In this document: one piece after another, positions 56,211 to 62,975 of the stretch
Layout of the letters: every line of letters begins with the position of its first letter
Position numbering within the stretch: the stretch's first letter is position 1
From: Lewinella sp. JB7
Lineage (GTDB): Bacteria > Bacteroidota > Bacteroidia > Chitinophagales > Saprospiraceae
Direction: 5' to 3'
Assembly (NCBI RefSeq): GCF_024297185.1
Contig: NZ_JANCTD010000003.1
Location: forward strand, 372,001 to 436,000
DNA: 64,000 nt
The notes under the pieces: generated by a model
Database searches by the model: none
What the model saw: the letters and a program-made list of their open reading frames with translations, nothing else
What the model was told of the DNA's origin: nothing
Program-made: the position numbers and the translations under genes

Positions 56211-57488
56211 ATGTTCCGTAAACTACCGATCCTCGTCCTGCTGCTGACCCTTTCCGTTGTCGGTCGTGCCTCGACCATCCTCATCCCGATGGACGATACC
56301 CAGACCGATCACCTAAAGGCCTACGGCATCACCTACTGGGTTCTCAACAATAACATCGAGGCTTGGTGGCTGCTCAACTACCGCGGGGGAAGCTTCGCCT
56401 TTCAGCACAGTCGGGCCTTCGAGCGGGAGTGCCTGACGCGGGGGGTGAAGTACGAAGTGATCGCCGACGCCCGCTTCAACGGGATACTGGAGGAGATCGC
56501 CGATCCCGAGCGCAACATGGACGCCATGAAACTCGAGAAGGCGCCGAAGATCGCGGTCTATACCCCCGACTACAATTTCCGGGAAGGGACCGAAGTACAG
56601 CCCTGGGACGATGCGGTGACCCTGGTGCTGACCTACGCCGAGATCCCCTACGAAACCGTCTACGACAACGAAGTACTCGAGGACAAACTGGCCGAGTACG
56701 ACTGGCTGCACCTGCACCACGAGGACTTCACCGGTCAGTTCGGTCGCTTCTACCGCAGCTTTCAGAACGCTCCCTGGTACCGGCGGCAGGTCGCTTACCA
56801 GGAGGAACTGGCGGCCAAGAACGGCTACGAGAAGGTCAGTCAGCTCAAACTCGGCGTGGTCAAAAAAGTACGGGACTACGTGGGCGGCGGCGGCTTCATG
56901 TTCGCCATGTGTTCGGCTACGGACAGCTACGACATCGCCCTCGCCGCCAACGGTACCGACATCTGCGCCGAATACTACGACGGCGACGGAATCGATCCCA
57001 ATGCCCAGTCGAAGCTCGATTTCAGCCAAACCTTCGCCTTCGAGAATTTTCAGCTGGAGCGCAATCCCCTGGAGTACGAATTCAGCGACATCGACCACAA
57101 CCCGCGACAGGTGACCGAGGAGCAGGATTACTTCACCCTCTTCGACTTCAGCGCCAAGTGGGACCCGGTGCCGACCATGCTCACCCAGAATCACGTCCGG
57201 AGCATCAAGGGATTCATGGGGCAGACCACCGCCTTCACCAACGACCACATCAAGAGTGACGTGCTGGTGCTCGGGGAAAACAAACCCGCCCGGGAGGCCC
57301 GCTACCTCCACGGTCAGTACGGACAGGGCTTCTTCACCTTTTACGGGGGCCACGACCCGGCCGATTACCGGCACCTGGTCAACGATCCCGAAACGGATCT
57401 GAGCCTGCATCCGAAGAGCCCCGGGTATCGGCTAATCCTGAACAACATCCTCTTTCCGGCGGCGAAAAAGAAAAAGCGGAAGACGTGA
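56211..57488 (+). CDS. exported Bacteroidota protein usually labelled 'asparagine synthetase B'
   Basis: 425 aa from ATG 56211, which starts a signal peptide (MFRKLPILVLLLTLSVVGRAS). The protein matches a conserved Bacteroidota family that from memory is often called asparagine synthetase B ('IPMDDTQTDHLKAYGITYWVL', 'WLLNYRGGSF', 'YDWLHLHHEDFTGQFGRFYRSF', 'LHPKSPGYRLILNNILFPAAKKKKRK'). It has neither the N-terminal catalytic Cys nor the ATP-binding S-G-G-x-D-S of asparagine synthetase. The exported location also argues against that role. 'GGGGFMFAMCSATDSYDIALAANG' looks like a class I amidotransferase-like turn around a Cys, so a papain- or glutaminase-like hydrolase is conceivable. Confidence 0.85.
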   Translation: MFRKLPILVLLLTLSVVGRASTILIPMDDTQTDHLKAYGITYWVLNNNIEAWWLLNYRGGSFAFQHSRAFERECLTRGVKYEVIADARFNGILEEIADPERNMDAMKLEKAPKIAVYTPDYNFREGTEVQPWDDAVTLVLTYAEIPYETVYDNEVLEDKLAEYDWLHLHHEDFTGQFGRFYRSFQNAPWYRRQVAYQEELAAKNGYEKVSQLKLGVVKKVRDYVGGGGFMFAMCSATDSYDIALAANGTDICAEYYDGDGIDPNAQSKLDFSQTFAFENFQLERNPLEYEFSDIDHNPRQVTEEQDYFTLFDFSAKWDPVPTMLTQNHVRSIKGFMGQTTAFTNDHIKSDVLVLGENKPAREARYLHGQYGQGFFTFYGGHDPADYRHLVNDPETDLSLHPKSPGYRLILNNILFPAAKKKKRKT

Positions 57489-57529
57489 TCCGTGCGGGGT
57501 CTTTGGTCCAGAGTGGATGGCGAATTGCC

Positions 57530-57537
57530 TATGTTTG
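57530..57537 (+). promoter_or_regulatory. -7 element TATGTTTG before the small asparaginase
   Basis: TATGTTTG matches TAnnTTTG exactly and lies 18 bp before the GTG at 57556. A TTTG at 57502-57505 could be the -33 element, although the 24-bp spacing is a little long. Confidence 0.5.
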
Positions 57538-57555
57538 CGGGCTTAAACCGAGCTT

Positions 57556-58044
57556 GTGATACAGATCTTCGTTACCGGCGGCACCTTCGATAAGGAGTAC
57601 GACTTCGTGACCGGCAAGTTATTCTTCAAGGATAGTAGTCTGCCGAAAATGCTGGAGGTGGGCCGATCGACGCTCGACGTGAGCATCCGCACCCTGATGA
57701 TGCTGGACAGTCTGGAGATCACCGACCAGGACCGGGAAAACATTGCCAACAACTGCCGGTCGGCCAGCACCGATCAAATCCTGATCACCCACGGCACGGA
57801 TACCATGACGGAAACGGCGCATTATCTGGCGCGGGAGGACATTCGGGGGAAAACGATCGTCATCACGGGAGCCATGATACCCTATGCCTTCGGAAGCTCT
57901 TCGGATGGTTTTTTTAACTTGGGCAGTGCGCTGGCCTTCGTACAGTCCTTGCCCGCGGGGGTGTATATTGCCATGAACGGCCGGTACTTCAGCTGGGATG
58001 GCGTGAAGAAGAACCGCGCCACCGGATTTTTCGAGCCCCTATAA
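57556..58044 (+). CDS. single-domain asparaginase-like protein
   Basis: 162 aa with a GTG start, about half the length of type I/II asparaginases; only the N-terminal catalytic domain is present. Catalytic features are intact: the nucleophile Thr in 'VTGGTFDKEYD', Thr-Asp in 'ITHGTDTM', and a Lys in 'WDGVKKNRATG' that aligns with Lys162 of E. coli AnsB. 'VITGAMIPYAFGSSSDGFFNLGSALA' is typical. Stand-alone domains of this size are known in other bacteria, so it is not a clear truncation. Expected activity is hydrolysis of asparagine or a related amide. Confidence 0.9.
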   Translation: MIQIFVTGGTFDKEYDFVTGKLFFKDSSLPKMLEVGRSTLDVSIRTLMMLDSLEITDQDRENIANNCRSASTDQILITHGTDTMTETAHYLAREDIRGKTIVITGAMIPYAFGSSSDGFFNLGSALAFVQSLPAGVYIAMNGRYFSWDGVKKNRATGFFEPL

Positions 58045-58054
58045 TTCTTTAGTT

Positions 58055-58669
58055 ATGATGCCCGCCTGGCTTGCCCGTTTGCTGCTCCGCTTGAACGGAA
58101 TGCGCGTAGTGGATCATAACGACGGCAACTGGCCGGATAAGTGCGTGGTACCGACCGGTCCCCATACCAGCAATCGCGACTTCCCCTACGGCCTGTACGC
58201 GCGAGCGGCGGTGGGGAAGTACATTCAGTTCGTGGCAAAATCTACCCTGTTCCGGGGGCCGGTAGGTGCCGTTATGCAGTGGACGGGCGGCGTACCGGTG
58301 GTGCGGGAGAAACGCACGAACTTTACCCAGGCCGTGGTGAAACTGTTCGAGGAGCGGGAGAAGTTCTACCTGTGCATCGCGATGGAGGGTACCCGAAAGA
58401 AGGTCGACCGGTTCCGTACGGGCTTTTACTGGATCGCGCGGGAGGCCAGGGTGCCGATGGTGTTCGCCAAGTTCGATTTCGGTAACCGGGTGATTGAATT
58501 TTCTAAGCCTTTCTATCCCAGCGGGGACGTGCGGGAGGATTTTGACTTTATCTACCGCCACTTTGACGGGGTGAAGGGCTTGGAGCCGAAGAATAGCTTT
58601 GAGTATGACCCGGCTGTTTTGGAGGAGCTGCCTGCGGGAGAGGGTTCAACACAGATTCAGACGGATTAG
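58055..58669 (+). CDS. 1-acyl-glycerol-3-phosphate acyltransferase-like protein
   Basis: 204 aa, 10 bp after the asparaginase. The acyltransferase motif H-x4-D is at His37-Asp42 (PHTSNRDFP), followed by the second motif region 'KSTLFRGPVGAVMQWTGGVPVVR' and 'IAMEGTRKK', matching the E-G-T-R block. It resembles the small PlsC-like acyltransferases of Bacteroidota. The last residues (GEGSTQIQTD) are encoded by degenerate repeat sequence (ACACAGATT, ACGGATTAG) related to the array just downstream, so the C-terminus may have been changed by the repeat. Confidence 0.9.
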   Translation: MMPAWLARLLLRLNGMRVVDHNDGNWPDKCVVPTGPHTSNRDFPYGLYARAAVGKYIQFVAKSTLFRGPVGAVMQWTGGVPVVREKRTNFTQAVVKLFEEREKFYLCIAMEGTRKKVDRFRTGFYWIAREARVPMVFAKFDFGNRVIEFSKPFYPSGDVREDFDFIYRHFDGVKGLEPKNSFEYDPAVLEELPAGEGSTQIQTD

Positions 58670-58725
58670 GGCACTGATCCACGCAGATTACGTGATATAG
58701 CGTTTGACTCCGGTTTGGTAGTTGT

Positions 58726-59115
58726 CACCACGGATTTTCGCGGATTTGACACGGATAATAGGACATACTGCTTGATTCCGATTTGTGCGGTTCAAATGAT
58801 AGTCACCACGGATTTTCGCGGATTAGACACGGATAATGGGACATACCGCTTGTTTCCGGTTTGTGCGGTTCAGGTAATAGCCACCACGGATTTTCGCGGA
58901 TTTGACACGGATAATAGGACATACTGCTTGATTCCGATTTGTGCGGTTCAGGTAATAGCCACCACGGATTTTCGCGGATTTGACACGGATAATAGGACAT
59001 ACTGCTTGATTCCGATTTGTGCGGTTCAGGTAATAGCCACCACGGATTTCCGCGGATTTGACACGGATCAGAGGACATAGCGCTTAATTCCGGTTTGCAT
59101 GTTTTGCGTATTGAA
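58726..59115. repeat. 78-bp tandem array, five units, at the 3' end of the GxxExxY gene
   Basis: Units begin with CACCACGGATTTTCGCGG at 58726, 58804, 58882 and 58960, and with CACCACGGATTTCCGCGG at 59038, an exact 78-bp spacing. On the minus strand each holds ATCCGTG, 4 nt, ATCCGCG, 3 nt, ATCCGTGGTG. The last unit contains the stop and final codons of the GxxExxY gene, and the other units carry decayed copies of them. A degenerate unit (about 58660-58725) precedes. The 398-bp gap 58670-59067 holds nothing else. Because 78 is a multiple of three, false ORFs run through both strands. Confidence 0.92.
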
Positions 59116-59439
59116 GTTCATCAGGAGCCCTACCCGGATTTCGGATAACTTCAAGTAGGTGAGCAGCTGTGCGGTGTAAATTGGAAGGAACTTTTCGACC
59201 GACTTGATTTCTAGAATTATACTGCGATCTACCAGCAGGTCGATGCGGTAGCCCACATCTAAACTTACATTGTTGTATTTGAGGGGAAGGCCTACTTCCC
59301 GCTCAACCAGGTGCCCCCTTTGGCTCAATTCATATGCCAGACACTGCTGATAAGCGGATTCCAGAAGGCCCGGCCCCAGGGCACGATGAACCTCAAATGC
59401 AGCGCCACGGATGGCATAAGTGGTATGTTCTTGTATCAT
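59068..59439 (-). CDS. GxxExxY family PD-(D/E)XK nuclease-like protein
   Basis: 123 aa, ATG at 59439. The name-giving motif is Gly24-x-x-Glu27-x-x-Tyr30 in 'LGPGLLESAY'. A PD-(D/E)XK-type core follows: Asp67 in 'YRIDLLV' and Glu77-x-Lys79 in 'ILEIKS'. The helix 'IYTAQLLTYLKLSEIRVGLLMNFN' is also typical. The family is widespread, often near repeats, and its biological role is not established. Here it is flanked on both sides by tandem arrays sharing a core motif in opposite orientation. Its last codons and stop lie in the final 78-bp unit. A DNA-binding or nicking role on the repeats is a hypothesis. Confidence 0.9.
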   Translation of the reverse strand: MIQEHTTYAIRGAAFEVHRALGPGLLESAYQQCLAYELSQRGHLVEREVGLPLKYNNVSLDVGYRIDLLVDRSIILEIKSVEKFLPIYTAQLLTYLKLSEIRVGLLMNFNTQNMQTGIKRYVL

Positions 59440-59463
59440 ACCACAAACATTCGACGCACCACT

Positions 59464-59986
59464 CTACCAGGAGTGGAGTACCGTTAAATCCGTGTAAATT
59501 CCATGCTAATCCGTGGTGAAATCACAGTGCCTTGACCACCACCACGGAAGCTATTCCACGAGTGCAGTACCATCTAATCCGTGAGCCATCCGTGCCCATC
59601 CGTGGTGAAATCATAGTGCCTCGACACCACCTAAGAAGCTATTCCACGAGTGCAGTACCTTCTCATCCGTGAGCAATCCGTGGGGCATCCGTGGTGAAAT
59701 CATAGTGTCTCGATCACCACCGCAGAAGTTATTCCACGAGTATAGTACCATCTAATCCGTGAGCAATCCGTGGGCATCCGTGGTGAAATCACAGTGCCTC
59801 GACCACCACCGCAGAAGCTATTCCACGAGTACAGTACCATCTAATCCGTGGGCAACCCGTGCCCATCCGTGGTGAGATCATAGTGCCTCAACCACCACCT
59901 CGGAAGCTATTCCACGAGTGCAGTACCTTCTAATCCGTGAGCCATCCGTGGTGAAATTATAGTGCCTCGACCACCACCGCGGAAGC
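59464..59986. repeat. 89-bp tandem array, six units, running into the thiolase gene
   Basis: ATCCGTGGTG recurs at about 59510, 59599, 59688, 59777 and 59866 (89-bp steps) and at 59945, where the step is 79 bp and a 10-bp sub-unit is missing. Each full unit holds ATCCGTG, 4 nt, ATCCGTG, 3 nt, ATCCGTGGTG on the plus strand. Each unit also carries AGTGCCTCGACCACCACC, the reverse complement of the last thiolase codons, so the array shares the 3' end of that gene up to about 59986. The first unit is the most diverged. The 517-bp gap 59440-59956 holds nothing else. Confidence 0.92.
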
Positions 59987-61150
59987 ACCCCCGCCCCCGT
60001 TACACAGCGTCGCCAGCCCGTACTTGCCACCGCGGCTGTGCAGGGTATTGATCAGGGTAACCAGGATGCGGGCACCGGAAGTTCCCAGGGGGTGACCCAG
60101 CGAGACGCCGCCGCCGTGTACGTTCATATTGTCTCCCTTCAGCCCGAGTTCCTTCGCGAAGGCCATGGGCACGACGGCGAAAGCTTCGTTCACCTCCAGG
60201 TAATCCATGTCGTCCATGGTAAGTCCGGCGCGTTCGACCGCCAGGGGGGCGGCTTTGGTGGGAGCGGTAGTGAACCACTGCGGCTCGTGGGCGGCGTCGG
60301 CAAAGGAAACGATCTTGGCCAGGGGCTTGAGACCGAGTTCGTCGACCACGCGCTGACTCACCAGCACGAGGGCCGCGGCACCGTCGTTGATGGTGCTGGC
60401 GTTGGCGGCCGTGACCGTTCCCTCCTTCGAGAAGGCGGGGCGCAGGGAAGCCATTTTATCGAACTTGACCTTCTTATATTCCTCGTCTTCGTCGACGATC
60501 AGATCATCACCGCGGCGCTGGGGGACGTTCACGGGCACGATCTCGCGTTTGAACGTTCCGTTGCTGGTAGCTTCGGCACTGCGCTGGTAGGACGTAGTGG
60601 CATACTCGTCCTGCTCCTCCCGGCTGATTCCGTATTTGGTCGCGGTAGCGTCGGCGCAGGTACCCATGGCGTTCTGGTCGTAGGCATCCGTGAGACCGTC
60701 TTTGGTAAGACCGTCAATCAACTTCCGGTCACCAAACTTCGCTCCCCAGCGGGCATCGGCAACGTAGTAGGGAATATTGCTCATACTCTCCATACCGCCG
60801 GCGACGACAATGTCATTGTGGCCCAGCATGATCGATTGTGCGCCCAGCATGACGCTCTTCATCCCGCTGCTGCAGACCTTGTTGACCGTGGTACAGGGAA
60901 CCGTGTTGGGAATACCGGCACCAAGGGCCGCCTGGCGGGCGGGTGCCTGGCCGAGGTTGCTGCTGACCACGTTGCCCATCAGGACTTCCTGGACCCGGTC
61001 GGCCGGCACCCCGGCGCGTTCGAGTGCTCCCTTGATGGCCGTACTGCCGAGCTGGGTAGCGGAAAGCGACGAAAGGACGCCCCCGAAAGAGCCGATCGGC
61101 GTACGGACGGCGGAGACGATGTATACGGGGGGGTGCTGGTGGGCGGGCAT
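59957..61150 (-). CDS. acetyl-CoA C-acyltransferase (thiolase)
   Basis: 397 aa. Active-site Cys93 in 'NKVCSSGMKS', 'GGMESMSNIPY', 'NASTINDGAAALVL', the general-base region 'NEAFAVVPMAF', 'HGGGVSLGHPLGTSGAR' and the second Cys in 'LCNGGGGAS'. Length and motifs fit biosynthetic or degradative acetyl-CoA acetyltransferases (AtoB/PhaA type); which direction it works cannot be told. No other beta-oxidation gene is adjacent, but a TesB thioesterase is divergent from it. The last ten codons (up to VVVEAL) are part of the sequence repeated in the downstream 89-bp array. Confidence 0.96.
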   Translation of the reverse strand: MPAHQHPPVYIVSAVRTPIGSFGGVLSSLSATQLGSTAIKGALERAGVPADRVQEVLMGNVVSSNLGQAPARQAALGAGIPNTVPCTTVNKVCSSGMKSVMLGAQSIMLGHNDIVVAGGMESMSNIPYYVADARWGAKFGDRKLIDGLTKDGLTDAYDQNAMGTCADATATKYGISREEQDEYATTSYQRSAEATSNGTFKREIVPVNVPQRRGDDLIVDEDEEYKKVKFDKMASLRPAFSKEGTVTAANASTINDGAAALVLVSQRVVDELGLKPLAKIVSFADAAHEPQWFTTAPTKAAPLAVERAGLTMDDMDYLEVNEAFAVVPMAFAKELGLKGDNMNVHGGGVSLGHPLGTSGARILVTLINTLHSRGGKYGLATLCNGGGGASAVVVEAL

Positions 61151-61167
61151 GAGCGATTAAATTTTGG

Positions 61168-61175
61168 CAAATATA
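61168..61175 (-). promoter_or_regulatory. -7 element TATATTTG for the thiolase gene
   Basis: On the minus strand TATATTTG matches TAnnTTTG exactly and lies 17 nt before the thiolase ATG. No convincing -33 element was seen at the usual distance. Confidence 0.5.
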
Positions 61176-61260
61176 GTTGTCAGGCTAACAATACCGTCGT
61201 GGTAAAAGGTTTGCGGCGAGCGCGGGAGCCGTGCACGGAGGAAGCGAGCAACGTCTTTCG

Positions 61261-61268
61261 TAGGTTTG
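61261..61268 (+). promoter_or_regulatory. -7 element TAGGTTTG directly before tesB
   Basis: TAGGTTTG matches TAnnTTTG and ends only 4 bp before the ATG at 61273. If used, transcription would begin at or very near the start codon, giving a leaderless message. Confidence 0.45.
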
Positions 61269-61272
61269 CCCC

Positions 61273-62133
61273 ATGAAAGATATTTCCGAACTCCTTTCCC
61301 TGCTTGACCTCGAACGACTGGAAGTTAATCTCTTTCGGGGGGAGAGCCGCTCCGTGGGTAACGCGCGGGTGTTCGGCGGACAGGTACTGGCCCAGGCGCT
61401 GGCCGCGGCCATGCGCACGGTGCCCGAAAATCGCTTCGTCCATAGCTTGCACGGCTACTTCGTCCTGCCGGGCGACCTGAACGTGCCGATCGTATTTGAG
61501 GTCGACCGCATTCGGGACGGCGGCAGTTTTACGACCCGGGCCGTGAAGGCCATTCAGAACGGTCAGGCCATCTTCCACCTCACGAGCAGTTTTCAGCTGG
61601 ACCAGGAAGGTTTCGACCACCAAATCGAGATGCCCGAGGTACTTCCCCCGGAGGAACTGGTGAGTTACGAGGGCATGGCCCGGCAATTCGGGGATACCCT
61701 GCCGGCGAACATTAAGAAGATCCTAAGTATCGAGCGCCCGCTGGAGTTTCGGCCGGTGGAATTTCTGAACCCCTTCGCCCACGAGAAATACGCACCGACC
61801 CGCAACGTATGGTTACGCACGAAGGGGGCCATGTCGGCGGATCGCCGCCTGCAGGCCCTGGTGCTCGCCTACACGAGCGATTATAACTTACTGACGACGG
61901 CCCTGCTGCCCCATGGTCGGGCGACGGATTACCGGAATTTGCAGATGGCCAGCCTCGATCACGCCATGTGGTTTCACCGACCATTCCGGGTAGATGAATG
62001 GTTGCTCTACAGTATGGACAGTCCGAGTGCCAGCGGCGCCCGGGGCTTCACGCGGGGAAACATCTTCGACACTACCGGAAAACTCGTAGCCAGCGTCGTG
62101 CAGGAGGGTATGTTGCGCGAGAAGAGGGGATAA
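61273..62133 (+). CDS. tesB: acyl-CoA thioesterase II
   Basis: 286 aa, the usual length for this double hot-dog enzyme. Recognised by 'FRGESRSVGNARVFGGQVLAQALAAA', 'VHSLHGYFVLPGDLNVPIVFEVDRIRDGGSFTTRAVKAIQNGQAIF' and 'ASLDHAMWFHRPFRVDEWLLYSMDSPSASGARGFTRG', which holds the active-site Asp. It hydrolyses medium- and long-chain acyl-CoA to free acid and CoA. It is divergent from the thiolase across 122 bp. Confidence 0.96.
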   Translation: MKDISELLSLLDLERLEVNLFRGESRSVGNARVFGGQVLAQALAAAMRTVPENRFVHSLHGYFVLPGDLNVPIVFEVDRIRDGGSFTTRAVKAIQNGQAIFHLTSSFQLDQEGFDHQIEMPEVLPPEELVSYEGMARQFGDTLPANIKKILSIERPLEFRPVEFLNPFAHEKYAPTRNVWLRTKGAMSADRRLQALVLAYTSDYNLLTTALLPHGRATDYRNLQMASLDHAMWFHRPFRVDEWLLYSMDSPSASGARGFTRGNIFDTTGKLVASVVQEGMLREKRG

Positions 62134-62208
62134 GAGTAGCTTCACCACGTATGCGGTAAATTGGCGGGAAAGCCGGGCTCACCGGTGTACATAAATGCAA
62201 CGGATTTT

Positions 62209-62853
62209 ATGGACGTACCACCCGCTATAATCGGACTCATGGTAGTCACGGCGGTGGCGGTGGCGTGGCTGATCTATTATTACCTGAAGAACCGCAAGGT
62301 TGGAACGGACACCCAGCGGATCCTCAGCGACCGCGACTTGTTGCAGCGCCTTTCCCGCGAACCGGACGGCTTTCTCACCCCCGACCGCCTGTCCAAGACC
62401 AGTCAGCTCACCAAGTCACAGGCGCGTATTCGGTTACAGAAACTGTCCATGGCGGGTATGGTGGACCAGGCGTACAACAAGCGGTTGAAGGCTCACTATT
62501 CCCTACGGCATCCCATCGCGGAGCGGGAGCAACCCGTGCTTTCTTCCGATCCCTTTCTGACGGTTGAGGACCTACTCACCATATTCGAGCTTTACGACTA
62601 CCGGCCCCGTGATCAGGACCTCATCATGAGTACCGGTCTGCCCCTCGCCCTGATCCGGCGGGAGATGAAATACTTCTCCGGTGCGGGTATTGTCGACATA
62701 CTGCATATGTCGGAGGGTTACGGCAAGCAGTCCCAGCGGATATATGTATTGGTCGAACCCTACCGCAGTCGGCCGGAAGAGTTCCGATCGCTGGCGGACC
62801 GCTGCGATCTTGAGTTACGTACCCTTTTGCGTAACGACAATTTTATCGTCTAG
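62209..62853 (+). CDS. membrane-anchored protein with two helix-turn-helix-like domains
   Basis: 214 aa from ATG 62209; the frame is open to a TTG at 62161 but the ATG directly precedes a membrane helix (residues about 4-26, 'PAIIGLMVVTAVAVAWLIYYYLK'). The cytoplasmic part holds two winged-helix-like units: 'LLQRLSREPDGFLTPDRLSKTSQLTKSQARIRLQKLSMAGMVD' and 'LTIFELYDYRPRDQDLIMSTGLPLALIRREMKYFSGAGIVDIL'. No family was recognised with confidence. It could be a membrane-bound regulator, or the folds may serve protein contacts rather than DNA binding. Confidence 0.7.
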   Translation: MDVPPAIIGLMVVTAVAVAWLIYYYLKNRKVGTDTQRILSDRDLLQRLSREPDGFLTPDRLSKTSQLTKSQARIRLQKLSMAGMVDQAYNKRLKAHYSLRHPIAEREQPVLSSDPFLTVEDLLTIFELYDYRPRDQDLIMSTGLPLALIRREMKYFSGAGIVDILHMSEGYGKQSQRIYVLVEPYRSRPEEFRSLADRCDLELRTLLRNDNFIV

Positions 62854-62920
62854 GCGCAACCTCCCCGCCCCCCTTATTCCGATCGCGCTGAGGAGTTTAG
62901 CAACTCAGGTCGGCAATTTG

Positions 62921-62928
62921 TACCTTTG
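62921..62928 (+). promoter_or_regulatory. -7 element TACCTTTG before the ABC-F gene
   Basis: TACCTTTG matches TAnnTTTG exactly, 47 bp before the ATG at 62976. TTTA at 62896-62899, 21 bp upstream, could serve as -33. Confidence 0.5.
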
Positions 62929-62975
62929 CGGCCGCTAAGCCGAGTTTTCCGGCGCGCGCCCCAATCTTGTATCCT

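Noticed and set aside
56211-57488. Function as asparagine synthetase
   Set aside because: The catalytic Cys and the ATP-binding motif are absent and the protein is exported.
58715-59080. Open frame encoding a 26-residue repeat (VVVTTDFRGFDTDNRTY...)
   Set aside because: It exists only because the 78-bp unit is a multiple of three; the opposite strand is equally open, and there is no start signal.
58726-59986. CRISPR-like regularity of the 78-bp and 89-bp arrays
   Set aside because: Units are contiguous tandem copies without unique spacers, the period is too long, and there are no cas genes nearby.
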